From: UBA7672 sp963718145
GTDB taxonomy: Bacteria; Pseudomonadota; Alphaproteobacteria; Caulobacterales; Hyphomonadaceae
Assembly (NCBI GenBank): GCA_963718145.1
Contig: CAVQYJ010000017.1
Span: 62,001 to 126,000, forward strand
Length of the DNA: 64,000 nt
Direction: 5' to 3'
Numbering within the stretch: position 1 is the stretch's first letter; the number at the start of each line of letters is the position of its first letter. Made by a program: the position numbers and the translations under genes. Shown in pieces: positions 35,565 through 44,573 of this stretch. The notes beneath the pieces are model-generated. The model had not been told where the DNA came from. It made no database searches and worked only from the letters and a program-made list of their open reading frames with translations.

Positions 35565-37079
35565 TCAGATTTCCAGCGGCGCCGGGGGCAGCTCCACGAC
35601 GAAGCGCGCTCCGGCGATCTTCCCGTCCGTCATCCGGTTCTCCGCCCAGACCTTGCCGCGGTGCGTTTCGACGATCTGCTGCACGATAGAAAGGCCCAAA
35701 CCTGAATTATTTCCGAACTTTGCCCCCTGGGGCCGGTCGGAATAGAAGCGCTCGAAGATTTTCTCCAGCTTGTCAGGGGGAATTCCGGGTCCGCTGTCTT
35801 CCACCGTCATCCGCACGGTCGGCCCGCGCGCCCCGCCGGCGCGACCCAGGGTGACTTTCACCTCGCCTCCAGGCGGCGAGAACGAGCGGGCGTTCTCGAC
35901 CAGGTTGCGGACAACCTGGCTGAGCGGTCCCTCGCGTCCCATCACGTCGAACCGGCCGTGGGATTCGAGCGTCACCCGCGCATCACCTTCGCGCGAGGTG
36001 TCGCGGTAGATCGAGACGATGTCCTCCATCAGCCGTGCGAGGTCGATCCGCATCAGCTTCTCGCGCACGATCTCGCCTTCCAGTCGGGAGAGGTTGGAGA
36101 TGTCCGAGATCAGCCGGTCGAGCCGCACCACGTCGCGCGCGATCACGTCGCGCAGTCGCTCGCGCACCGCCGGGTCATTCACCGCCTGCGAGGTCTCCAC
36201 CGCAGACCGGATGGAGGTGAGGGGGTTCTTCAGCTCGTGCGCCACGTCCGCCGCAAAGCGCTCGTTCGACTGGATGCGGTCGTAGAGCGTCTCCGTCATC
36301 GCTTCCATGGCGCGGGCGAGATCGCCGAACTCGTCCTTCTTGTCGTGCAGCTTGCCGAGGTCGAGCCGTTCCGTCGCGCCTGTCCGCACCTGCTCCGAGG
36401 CAATCGCCAGCCTGCGCACCGGCCGCGCGATGGTCAGCGTCAGCAGCGTCGAGGTCGCGATGGCGGTCAGCACGGCGAACACGATCAGCGGGATCAGCGC
36501 CGAGCGCTCGTCGGCGATGATCTTGGCGATGTCGCTGGTCTCGATGGTCAGCGATCCGACCACGGCGGCGACCTTCTTGATCGGCACGGTCAGCGACAGC
36601 ACGCGCTCGGCCTGGTCGCCGAAGCGCTCCGAATAGAGCGCGTCCTTCTCCCCCGACAGCGCCTCCGCCACCTCTTCCTCGAGCGAGCGCGCTTCGGCGA
36701 TCTGCGGCCGGCCGGCGAGGCTGATCGTCTCGAAGGTCCTGTTGGCGCCGCGCACGAAGTCGAGCCAGGTCCGCTCCATCCCTGTCGGCTGCTTGATCGG
36801 CGGCAGGTCCTGCTGGTTGATCTCGTCTTTCAGCAGGAGCGTGTCGGCCACGACCTGGCCTGCCGGATTGTGGATCCGCATGCGCGAATCGCCCGCGAGC
36901 GAGATGCGCTTGAGCTGGTAGCGCGCCTTTTCCTCGTCCAGCCGCGGGGTATCGTCGGTCGCGTACTCGGTCAGGAAGGACGAGATGATCTGGCTGGTTT
37001 CCAGCAGGCTCGCCTTGCGCGCCTGCACCAGGCTCGACCTCACCTCGTTCAGCAGCAGTGCGCCGAGGATCAGGATCAC
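35565..37079 (-). CDS. chvG: Sensor histidine kinase ChvG (start codon unclear)
   Basis: Membrane histidine kinase of the ChvGI (ExoS-ChvI) system, which senses acid or envelope stress. A TM helix at the N-terminus, a periplasmic domain, a second TM (LIPLIVFAVLTAIATSTLLTL), a HAMP, the H-box FAADVAHELKNPLTSI, and ATP-site VVRNLVENARSFS, DSGPGIP, NSGLGLSIV. The only standard start is GTG 37079, but the frame continues upstream into family-typical sequence (PLFWSPTARLILASNLAGLV, which holds the start of TM1) back into the end of chvI without any ATG, GTG or TTG. A CTG at 37229 follows GGGGGAC and is a possible start. The true gene probably reaches further than the coordinates given. Confidence 0.85.
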   Translation of the reverse strand: MILILGALLLNEVRSSLVQARKASLLETSQIISSFLTEYATDDTPRLDEEKARYQLKRISLAGDSRMRIHNPAGQVVADTLLLKDEINQQDLPPIKQPTGMERTWLDFVRGANRTFETISLAGRPQIAEARSLEEEVAEALSGEKDALYSERFGDQAERVLSLTVPIKKVAAVVGSLTIETSDIAKIIADERSALIPLIVFAVLTAIATSTLLTLTIARPVRRLAIASEQVRTGATERLDLGKLHDKKDEFGDLARAMEAMTETLYDRIQSNERFAADVAHELKNPLTSIRSAVETSQAVNDPAVRERLRDVIARDVVRLDRLISDISNLSRLEGEIVREKLMRIDLARLMEDIVSIYRDTSREGDARVTLESHGRFDVMGREGPLSQVVRNLVENARSFSPPGGEVKVTLGRAGGARGPTVRMTVEDSGPGIPPDKLEKIFERFYSDRPQGAKFGNNSGLGLSIVQQIVETHRGKVWAENRMTDGKIAGARFVVELPPAPLEI

Positions 37080-37230
37080 CAGTCCGGCGAGGTTGGAGGC
37101 GAGGATCAGTCGCGCCGTCGGCGACCAGAAAAGCGGACGCGGGCGCGGCAGCGTGAAGGGCTTGCGGGCCCTTGTGCTGGCGTCCTTCCCCTTCCTGCGC
37201 GCCGAGGTGTCTTCGCCTGGCGTCTTCAGG

Positions 37231-37248
37231 TCCCCCGACTTCGGGGGA
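37231..37248. other. CCCCCG hairpin between chvI and chvG
   Basis: TCCCCCGA and TCGGGGGA flank CT on the plus strand, giving a strong GC stem directly upstream of the most plausible chvG start region. It has no T-run, so it is more likely a translational or attenuation element than a terminator. Confidence 0.4.
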
Positions 37249-37257
37249 TCAGGTGTC

Positions 37258-37953
37258 TCAGGCTTCCTTATAGCGATACCCCACGCCGTACAGCGTCTCG
37301 ATCCCGTCGAAATTGTCGTCGAGGTCGCGGAACTTCTTCCTCAGGCGCTTGATGTGGCTGTCGATGGTGCGGTCGTCGACATAGACCTGGTCGTCATAGG
37401 CCGCATCCATCAGCTGGTCGCGGCTCTTCACATAGCCGGGCCGCGTGGCCAGCGCCTGCAGGATCAGGAATTCGGTAACTGTAAGCCGCACGACCTGGGC
37501 ATCCCACTGGCAGGCGTGCCGGTTGGGGTCGAGCGTCAGGCGTCCGCGCACGATCGGCTTCTTGTCGCCATCCTCGGGCGTCGCCGATGCCCCTCGCGAG
37601 CGGCGCAGGATCGCCTTGACGCGTTCACCCAGCAGCCGCATCGAACAGGGTTTGCGGATGAAGTCGTCCGCGCCGATGTTGAAGCCGACCACCTCGTCGA
37701 TCTCGTCGTCCTTCGACGTCAGGAAGATCGCGGGCAGGTTGGAGATCTGGCGAAGTTTCCTCAGCAGCTCCATCCCATCCATCTTCGGCATCTTCACGTC
37801 GAGGATGGCGATGTCGGGCGGGTTGTCCTGCAGGCCGGCGAAGGCCGCGGCGCCGTCATGATAGGCGCGAACCTGGTAACCCTCCGCCTCGAAGAACACC
37901 TTCAGGGACTCCACGATGTTCTCGTCGTCGTCCACCAGGGCGATGGTAGCCAT
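37258..37953 (-). CDS. chvI: Response regulator ChvI
   Basis: A 231-residue OmpR-type response regulator and partner of ChvG. Receiver domain residues 1-120 with acidic pocket VDDDEN, phosphoacceptor Asp52 in ILDVKMPKMDG, and the LTSKDD and RKPC signature residues. The C-terminal winged helix has VRLTVTEFLILQALATRPG and TIDSHIKRLRKKFRDLD. ATG 37953 starts MATIALVDDDENIV. It precedes chvG and controls envelope and exopolysaccharide genes in relatives. The pckA gene often found near it is not in the window. Confidence 0.93.
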   Translation of the reverse strand: MATIALVDDDENIVESLKVFFEAEGYQVRAYHDGAAAFAGLQDNPPDIAILDVKMPKMDGMELLRKLRQISNLPAIFLTSKDDEIDEVVGFNIGADDFIRKPCSMRLLGERVKAILRRSRGASATPEDGDKKPIVRGRLTLDPNRHACQWDAQVVRLTVTEFLILQALATRPGYVKSRDQLMDAAYDDQVYVDDRTIDSHIKRLRKKFRDLDDNFDGIETLYGVGYRYKEA

Positions 37954-38169
37954 ATGCGTTAATCTCCTGCGGGGCGTCCCGCTGCGCTGCACCGCGCCAT
38001 AATCGGCGCCCCAAGCCCTTAGGGCAAGGGCTCGCAGCCGCTTGTCCTGCAAGGGATTCTAGCCCGTTTTCCTCGCGTGGCACGTGAATTGCGGAATACC
38101 CGCCAAGCGAACGGCGCCGGCCACGCTCTGGTTAAGGGGTTCCGCCGGCCGCCAGTCAAGGAGAGTTCC

Positions 38170-38952
38170 ATGCAGGTCGTGACGATCAGCGGGTTCAAGG
38201 GCGGAACGGGCAAGACCACTATTGCCTCTTTGCTCGGCGTTGCCGCCGTCAAGGACGGCATGCGGGTCGCGGGCCTCGACCTCGACCGCAACACGCGCAA
38301 TTTCTCGTCCTTCCTCACCACGCGGCGCGCATCCAAACTGCCTTCGCCCGACCACATCATGCTGATGGACCTCGACGTGAACCCGGCCGCTAAGCCGAAA
38401 CACTCCGGCCGCCTCGAGCCGCTGGTGCGCATGGCGCGCATGGACGGATACGACCTGCTCATCATCGACACCTCCTCGGGAAACCTCGTGGACGTCTACG
38501 AAGCCCACCTGCTCGCCGACGTGATCCTCACGCCGATGAACGAATCGCCCGCCGACATGCACGGCCTGTTTGCGCCGCACGGCTCGCTCGCCGCGCCGAA
38601 GATCAACTACCGCGAAATGATCGAAACCGTCCGCTTCGACCGCCGCCGCGCCGGCTTGCCCGTCCAGCGCTGGCACGTCGTGATGAATCGCATCGCCGCA
38701 CTGCCGTCGAAGATCGGCAACACCATCAACGACCGCGTCGAAGTGATCAGCCGCGAAGCCGGGTTCGAACATGTCTGGCGCCTGCGCGACCGCGTCGCCC
38801 ACCGCGCCCTGGCCCTCGAAGGCCGTTCGGTGTTCGATGAGCCGGTCGAAGGCAGGCTCACCATGAGCGAACTCGCCGGCCGCTCGGAAGTCCGCGCACT
38901 CCTCTCGATCCTCGACGTCCCCGCCACGGCCCGGCAGAAGATGGCGGCGTAA
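38170..38952 (+). CDS. ParA/MinD-family P-loop ATPase
   Basis: A 260-residue Walker-type ATPase with deviant Walker A FKGGTGKTTIAS (signature Lys at the start of the loop), the LDLDRN segment after strand 2 and Walker B YDLLIIDTSSG. No ParB partner gene is adjacent. It differs from MipZ and from chromosomal ParA in its early residues and looks closer to VirC1-like orphan ParA proteins that position cargo. ATG 38170 follows AAGGAGAG. Divergent from chvI and convergent with the DUF559 gene. Confidence 0.85.
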   Translation: MQVVTISGFKGGTGKTTIASLLGVAAVKDGMRVAGLDLDRNTRNFSSFLTTRRASKLPSPDHIMLMDLDVNPAAKPKHSGRLEPLVRMARMDGYDLLIIDTSSGNLVDVYEAHLLADVILTPMNESPADMHGLFAPHGSLAAPKINYREMIETVRFDRRRAGLPVQRWHVVMNRIAALPSKIGNTINDRVEVISREAGFEHVWRLRDRVAHRALALEGRSVFDEPVEGRLTMSELAGRSEVRALLSILDVPATARQKMAA

Positions 38953-38955
38953 GGC

Positions 38956-39378
38956 CTATCTCGTCGTAGCCGCCGCCAGGCGCAACTGCAGGGCATCGTA
39001 GATCGTCGAAATCACCCCTTCGAGATGGCGATCAATCTCCTGCACACTGAAACGCAGGACGTCATAGCCGTTCGCTCGAAGGCGAGCATCTCTCCTCGCA
39101 TCCTGATTCGGATCATGGTGCGGCCCATCGACTTCGACAACGAGGCGAAGCTCGACACAGCAATAGTCTGGATAAAGGCCGTCGACGACGTTCTGTCGGC
39201 GAAAGGATGCGCCCAGCTGTCCATCGAGCAAGGCAGGCCACAGGCGCTTCTCGGTCTTTGAAACCTCACGCCGAAGCCTTTGCGCGAACATCGTCTCTTC
39301 GCGCGTCCGCCCAGGCCGAGGCTTTCTTCCCGACCACGACTTCCTGATACGTGCGATCGCTGGCGGTTTTTCTGTCAT
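38956..39378 (-). CDS. DUF559 endonuclease-fold protein
   Basis: A 140-residue protein of the DUF559 family, a Vsr-like/PD-(D/E)xK nuclease fold. After a basic N-terminus comes FAQRLRREVSKTEKRLWPAL, then FRRQNVVDGLYPDYCC and LRLVVEVDGPHHD, which supply the D...ExD active-site acids, and LRFSVQEIDRHLEGV at the end. ATG 39378 is chosen over TTG 39390. Biological role is unsettled; genes of this type are mobile and often sit singly between housekeeping genes, as here. Confidence 0.85.
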   Translation of the reverse strand: MTEKPPAIARIRKSWSGRKPRPGRTREETMFAQRLRREVSKTEKRLWPALLDGQLGASFRRQNVVDGLYPDYCCVELRLVVEVDGPHHDPNQDARRDARLRANGYDVLRFSVQEIDRHLEGVISTIYDALQLRLAAATTR

Positions 39379-39390
39379 CGCAATCCCCAA

Positions 39391-39660
39391 TCACGCTCAC
39401 GCTACAATGGACCCTCACCACGACACGTCGAGCCAATACTTGCCACCGGAAATAACCATGCCCTCCTTCGGGCGGGAGGGACCTTGCTGCCTCAATCGGA
39501 CGATGAATTTCATCGGCCAGGTCATGCAGCAACAGGGTCCCTCCCGCCCGAAGGGGAGAGCACAGGGGGTCGTGACGCATGCCGAGGCGGCGAGCCTTCC
39601 CACCGCGCTCCCCAACTCACGACTCCCAAGTGTCACGTCCCTGACATAGGGTCCCCACGA
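39391..39660. other. Gene-poor region with a palindromic repeat
   Basis: No convincing gene. Most of it is the inverted-repeat element at 39461-39557 described separately, followed by promoter-like sequence before the alkaline phosphatase gene. Confidence 0.5.
39461..39557. repeat. Inverted-repeat (cruciform) element
   Basis: Arms near 39461-39490 and 39527-39557 share TTCGGGCGGGAGGGACC and TTGCTGC in inverted orientation, with a small insertion in the right arm. The centre holds a second palindrome CGATGAA-T-TTCATCG (39501-39515). The structure resembles an extragenic palindromic element or small MITE. Confidence 0.55.
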
Positions 39661-39680
39661 ATCTCACGTGGGAGTTCCGG

Positions 39681-41200
39681 ATGATCCGCAAGACCCTGCT
39701 CACAGGCGCCGTTCTTATGGCCTCAGGCTGTGCAGGCATGGATCCCGGCCCCGTCGCCGCCGCTGTCGCGCCTGTCCAGTCCCAGGACAGCTACTACGTC
39801 TCCGCTCATGCCGCGGTGAACGCGCGCGCCGCCGAGCGCGGCGCGCCTCGTGCGAAGAACGTCATCCTCTTTGTCGGCGACGGCATGGGCATCGCCACCA
39901 TCACTGCAGCGCGCATCTATGCCGGCCAGAAGCAAGGGCGTCGACGGGGAGAGCTATCGCCTCGCGATGGAGCAGCTTCCCTACTCGGCGTTCTCCAAGA
40001 CCTACACCCACGACAGCCAGGTCGCCGACTCCGCCCCCACCGCCGCCGCGATGACCACCGGCGTCAAGTCGTACAACGGCACGCTGGGCGTCACCCAGGC
40101 CGCCGACATCAGGAACTGCGCTACCGCAAGAACTGCATCGACGGACAGCCTGTGGGAGATCGCGGAAGACGCCGGACTGGCGACAGGGATCATCTCGACC
40201 GCGCGCATCACCCACGCCACGCCGGCCGCCACCTACGCCAAGACCACCGAGCGAGACTGGGAAAGCGACGCCGACGTCTCCGCGCAAGGCAAGGCCGCCG
40301 GCTGCATCGACATCGCCAGCCAGCTTCTCGCCTGGCCGCATGGCGATGGCTTCGACGTTATCCTCGGGGGCGGGCGTTCGATGTTCTCGGCCGGAGTCCT
40401 CCACCGATCCCGAATACCCCAACCAGAAGGGAAACCGGAAAGACGGCCGCAACATCATGGACGAGTGGAAAGCCAAAGCGCCAAACCGCACCGCTGTCAC
40501 CGACAAGTCCGGCTTCGATGCATTCGACTGGAAGGGCTCAGGCCAGATCCTCGGCCTCTTCGAACCTTCCCACATGCAGTACGATCTCGACCGCACGGCC
40601 TCAAGGGAACCTTCGCTCGCCGACATGACGACGCACGCGATCGAGCGCCTGTCGAAGAACCCCAGGGGCTACATACTTATGGTCGAAGGCGGCCGCGTCG
40701 ATCATGGCCTCCACGCGGGCAACGCCGCCCGCGCCCTGGGCGATGCAAAGGCCCTCGACGAGGCCGTCGCCGCAGCCGTCGCGATGGCTGGAGAGGATAC
40801 GCTGATCATCGTCACCGCCGATCACAGCCATACGCTGATGATCCAGGGCTATCCCGACCGCAACAACCCGATCCTTGGCCTCGTCAGGGAAGGCGGCAAG
40901 CTCACCCTGGGCCGCGACGGCAAGCCCTACACCACGCTCAGCTTCGCCAACGGCCCCGGCTCGATCTGCAAGGAACAGCCCGACAAGAAGTACCTCTGCG
41001 ACCGCGCTGACCTCACCAATGTCGACACCGGCGCGAAGGACTTCCTGCAGCAGTCGCTCGTTCCGATGGGATCGGAATCCCACGGCGGAGAAGACGTCGC
41101 CATCTTCGCCGGCGGCCCCGGCGCGAACCTCTTCTCCGGCACGGTCGAGCAGAACGAGATCTTCCACGTGATGGCGAAGAGCCTGCGGCTGGTGAAGTAG
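39681..41200 (+). CDS. phoA: Alkaline phosphatase, PhoA family (two frame breaks)
   Basis: Exported metal-dependent phosphomonoesterase releasing phosphate from organic esters. The N-terminus has a lipoprotein-like signal (LLTGAVLMASGC). NVILFVGDGMGIATITAARI contains the first metal-site Asp, VADSAPTAAAMTTG contains the nucleophile Ser, and MVEGGRVDHGLHAGN, IVTADHSHTL and MGSESHGGEDV supply the metal ligands. The frame shifts twice, near 39936-39938 (a GGG run) and near 40384-40394. Removing one base at each gives a continuous 505-residue protein of normal family length. A pseudogene is possible but all other motifs are intact. Confidence 0.88.
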
Positions 41201-41271
41201 AAGGCGCTCGCAGACACTTCTGCTTCCAGCCGCAACACGCTAGCGTGCCCGCCTGTACGGAGAACGACTTC

Positions 41272-41865
41272 ATGCGCCTGATCCTCGCCGCTACGATGCT
41301 GGCGCTTTCCGCCTGCCAGCCGGCGCCCGACAAGGCCGCCGACGAAGCAAGAGCCCGCGCGGAGATGGGACAGGACGACCCCAACGTCCCGTTCAACCCG
41401 CAGCCCCCCGGCCCGCCGCGCACCTACGAAGCCATGTCCAAGACCGCGATGAGCTTCACCCCCGGCGTCCTCACGCTCACGCCGACCGCGCAGAAGTCCG
41501 AGAACCTGCCGCCCGGCGCCGTCTTCGCCTTCGGCAATGGCTACACCCTCGAGACCACCCTCAACCCCGGCGGCGCGATGATGGGCCCGCCCGAGCAACA
41601 CCCGAAATGGGCCTCGATCTTCACCGACATGAACGGCGCCGCAATCGATCCGGAAAAAGTCACCCTCTACGACGTCGACGGCGAGCTGGTCCCCAAAGGC
41701 GCCGTCAATGGCGGCTTCTGCAAGAAGACGTCTTTCCTGGCGACCTACACTGTCAAAACCCCCGGCGCCGAAGACCTCACCATCGCCGCCTTCGAGGGCG
41801 ACTCCTGGCCGCCGAAGGACGCGACCGCCCTGTGCGGCACGTTCAGCTACAGCATGGTGCATTGA
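41272..41865 (+). CDS. Hypothetical lipoprotein
   Basis: A 197-residue lipoprotein: signal peptide MRLILAATMLALSAC with lipobox LSAC (lipid-modified Cys15). The mature domain starts around residue 50 (YEAMSKTAMSFTPGVLTLTP) and has paired Cys (GGFCKKTSF and ALCGTFSYS) that may form a disulfide. No family recognised. ATG 41272 follows GGAGA at a good distance; the frame is open further upstream. It lies just after the alkaline phosphatase gene and before the GMC oxidoreductase gene in the same orientation. Confidence 0.7.
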   Translation: MRLILAATMLALSACQPAPDKAADEARARAEMGQDDPNVPFNPQPPGPPRTYEAMSKTAMSFTPGVLTLTPTAQKSENLPPGAVFAFGNGYTLETTLNPGGAMMGPPEQHPKWASIFTDMNGAAIDPEKVTLYDVDGELVPKGAVNGGFCKKTSFLATYTVKTPGAEDLTIAAFEGDSWPPKDATALCGTFSYSMVH

Positions 41866-41910
41866 TCCTGGGCGGCTTGATCCTGTACGCGCGCCGGTGA
41901 ATGTCGCCAC

Positions 41911-43524
41911 ATGAGCGAGAGCTTCGACTACATCATCGTCGGCGCCGGCAGCGCAGGCTGCGTCATCGCCAACCGGCTCTCCGCGAACCCGAAGACCCGC
42001 GTCCTGCTGCTGGAGGCCGGCGGCAAGGACGACTGGATCTGGTTCCACATTCCGGTGGGCTATCTCTTCGCCATCGGCAATCCGCGCGCCGACTGGATGT
42101 TCCAGACCGAGCCCGAGCCCGGCCTCAACGGCCGCGTGCTGGGCTATCCGCGCGGCAAGGTCATCGGCGGCTCATCCGCCATCAACGCCATGATCTACAT
42201 GCGCGGACAGGCCGCCGACTATGATGGCTGGCGCCAGCTCGGCCTAACAGGCTGGGGCTGGGATGACGTGCGCCCGCTCTTCCTCAAGCATCAGGACCAC
42301 ATCGCCCCCAACGACCACCATGGCGCCGGCGGCGAATGGCGCGTCGAGCATCCGCGCATGCGCTGGGACATTCTCGACGCCTTCGCCGATGCGGCAGAAT
42401 CCGCCGGCATCCCGAAGGTCGCCGACTTCAACACCGGCGACAATTCCGGCGTCGGCTATTTCCAGGTCAACCAGAAGATGGGCCGCCGCTGGTCCACGGC
42501 CCGCGGCTTCCTCAAGCCTGCGCTCAACCGTTCGAACCTCAAGCTCGAAACCCACGCCATGGTCGAGCGCGTGGTGATGCAGGGCAACCGCGCCACCGGC
42601 GTCGCATGGTCGCGCCATCGCGCCGGACAGGCCGAGCGCCACGTCTCCCATGCGGCGCAGGTCATCCTGTGCGCCGGCGCCGTGATGACGCCCAAGCTCC
42701 TCGAACTCTCCGGCGTCGGGCAGGGCGAGCGCGTCAGGTCGCTGGGCCTGCCCGTCGTCCGCGACCTGCCGGGCGTCGGCGAGAACCTGCAGGACCATCT
42801 CCAGCTCCGCACCATCTACAGGATCACCGGCGCGCCGACGATGAACGAGCAGTATGCGCAGCTCTGGCGCCGTCCGCTGATGGCCGCCGACTACGCGTTC
42901 CGCCGCCGCGGCCCGATGACCATGGCGCCATCGCAGATGGGCGCGTTCGCAAAGTCGAACGAGCGCCACGCAACGCCCAACGTGCAGTTCCACATCCAGC
43001 CGCTCTCCCTGCCGAAATTCGGCGAGCCGCTGCACACCTTCCCCGCCATGACGATCAGTGTCTGCAACCTCCGCCCGGACAGCCGGGGCAGCATCCACGC
43101 CTCGTCTCCCGATCCCGCCAAGGCGCCCAGGATCGCCCCCAACTATCTCGCCGAACCGGCCGACCGCATCACCGCCGTCGAATCCATCAAGCTCGTCCGC
43201 CGCATCGTCGCCCAGCCCGCCCTACAAAAATATTCGCCGGAAGAGTTCCTTCCTGGCGCGCAGGTCCAGTCCGACGCCGACCTCGCAAAAGCCGCCGGCG
43301 ACATCGGCACAACCATCTTCCACCCTGTCGGCACCGCGAAGATGGGCCCGCGCTCGGACGCCAACGCCGTCGTCGACGAACGCCTGCGCGTCTTCGGCGT
43401 CGAAGGCCTCCGCATCGCTGACGCCTCCGTCATGCCCCGCATCACCTCCGGCAACACCAATTCCCCGACGATCATGATCGCCGAAAAGGCGGCGCAAATG
43501 ATTCTGGAGGACGCGGGGTCCTGA
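41911..43524 (+). CDS. GMC-family FAD oxidoreductase
   Basis: A 537-residue FAD-dependent alcohol/choline dehydrogenase-type enzyme. FAD-binding DYIIVGAGSAGCVIANRLS at residues 6-24, GMC signature 1 around GYPRGKVIGGSSAINAMIYMRG, signature 2 near VILCAGAVMTPKLLELSGVG, and C-terminal active site FHPVGTAKMG followed by NTNSPTIMIAEKAA. Substrate not deducible; relatives oxidise choline, long-chain alcohols or polyethylene glycol. No signal peptide is visible, so it is cytoplasmic or membrane-associated. Confidence 0.9.
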   Translation: MSESFDYIIVGAGSAGCVIANRLSANPKTRVLLLEAGGKDDWIWFHIPVGYLFAIGNPRADWMFQTEPEPGLNGRVLGYPRGKVIGGSSAINAMIYMRGQAADYDGWRQLGLTGWGWDDVRPLFLKHQDHIAPNDHHGAGGEWRVEHPRMRWDILDAFADAAESAGIPKVADFNTGDNSGVGYFQVNQKMGRRWSTARGFLKPALNRSNLKLETHAMVERVVMQGNRATGVAWSRHRAGQAERHVSHAAQVILCAGAVMTPKLLELSGVGQGERVRSLGLPVVRDLPGVGENLQDHLQLRTIYRITGAPTMNEQYAQLWRRPLMAADYAFRRRGPMTMAPSQMGAFAKSNERHATPNVQFHIQPLSLPKFGEPLHTFPAMTISVCNLRPDSRGSIHASSPDPAKAPRIAPNYLAEPADRITAVESIKLVRRIVAQPALQKYSPEEFLPGAQVQSDADLAKAAGDIGTTIFHPVGTAKMGPRSDANAVVDERLRVFGVEGLRIADASVMPRITSGNTNSPTIMIAEKAAQMILEDAGS

Positions 43525-43629
43525 CGCGCACGTGATCCAGCAATTCGCTTTACCGCCGCCTCGCGCCGGTGCAGCGTTGGCCCCGGGGCTATCCGCACCC
43601 GCAAGCCAGAACGCTACAGGGAGGACCAT

Positions 43630-43866
43630 ATGGCTGAGTCCGTCTACAAGATCATCGAACTCGTCGGCACGAGCACTGAATCCTGGGAGAAGGCGGCGAA
43701 GTCCGCGGTCGAACGCGCGTCGCAAAGTCTCCGCGATCTCCGGGTCGCGGAAGTCAGCGAGCAGGACCTCGTCATCGAGAACGGCAAGGTCACGGCCTTC
43801 CGTGCGCGCATCAAGGTCTCGTTCAAGTACGAAGCCCCGGTCAAGTCCAAGTCGAAGCCGCGCTGA
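43630..43866 (+). CDS. Dodecin family flavin-binding protein
   Basis: A 78-residue dodecin: VYKIIELVGTSTESWEKAAKSAVERASQSL followed by two strands (LVIENGKVTAFRARIKVSFKYE). Dodecins form hollow 12-mers that store FMN, riboflavin or CoA-like ligands. The usual flavin-stacking Trp is in STESWEKAA. A good GGAGG (43620) precedes ATG 43630. It may be transcribed with the GMC oxidoreductase gene, a flavin enzyme, 105 bases upstream. Confidence 0.9.
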   Translation: MAESVYKIIELVGTSTESWEKAAKSAVERASQSLRDLRVAEVSEQDLVIENGKVTAFRARIKVSFKYEAPVKSKSKPR

Positions 43867-44205
43867 GACCTACGTCACCTGCTCGGACACGCGTCCGCTC
43901 CCGCCCGCCGACGTCATCTGTCTCTCATCCGGGTGCTGGCGCCAGCCCGTCGTCCGTTAGGTCGACGGCCACACATTGCAATGCCTGTCGCGAGGGTCCG
44001 GTTCGCTTGAGGCGTGAAATGGACTTGGCCGACGAGGTTCCCCCTGGACCCGGGGATCGGGGCCCGGGGTTCGGGCCCCGAGATGTGCACGGGGCTCGTC
44101 CGCCGCCGGACCATCTGTCCTGAAGTCGTGCCCGAGGCGCCCCGCGACGCGATCCCCTGGCGGCGGCAGGCCATATACCCGTGCAGCCTTCCTCCCCGAA
44201 GCAAT

Positions 44206-44234
44206 GTGCACGATCTCGGATTCGTCCCCTGATC
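44206..44234. repeat. Dispersed 29-base repeat, copy A
   Basis: Begins GTGCACGAT and ends CCCCTGATC; differs from the copy at 55162-55190 at two positions (10 and 20). Both lie in non-coding DNA. Confidence 0.55.
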
Positions 44235-44494
44235 TCCCTGGGCGCCCGGCATCTCATTGGTGATGTCGGCGCCGGAATCCCTGGGCGCGTCCAGGAAAAG
44301 CCAAACACCAGGACCCCTGCGAAAGCGTCTGGCAATCAACTCGGGCAGACCTGTTTGGCGTTCGATGTCGTGCGTGGAGCATTGGTCGCTCAACACGACC
44401 ATGCTTGAGCAGGACCGTCGCTCATGCCCGCCCGCCGCAGCATCGATAGCGCGAACCGTCCAACAGCCGGCCCAATAAAAATATCAATAATTCA

Positions 44495-44555
44495 AGGACA
44501 AACGAAAAAAATAGGAAAGTTGTCCTAAAATGCCGAAATCGGGCTTATATTTCGG
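44495..44555. promoter_or_regulatory. Two inverted repeats upstream of the HTH gene
   Basis: AGGACAA-N18-TTGTCCT (44495-44526) and CCGAAAT-N9-ATTTCGG (44533-44555) sit in the AT-rich leader, 19 to 79 bases before the start codon. They look like operators, possibly for the encoded HTH protein itself. Confidence 0.45.
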
Positions 44556-44573
44556 GCCAGCAAGGAGGGACAC

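Larger units (their letters stand above)
43867..44573. other. 707-base region without a supported gene
   Basis: Contains a perfect 8-base hairpin CGGGGCCC / GGGCCCCG (44058-44080), a dispersed repeat (44206-44234) and an AT-rich stretch from about 44475 with two inverted repeats before the HTH gene. Long open frames on the minus strand look like GC-driven artefacts. Confidence 0.5.

Noticed and set aside
43914..44402. Minus-strand frame of 162 codons in the dodecin-HTH gap
   Set aside because: No ribosome site or recognisable domain; reads across the GC hairpin and the dispersed repeat.
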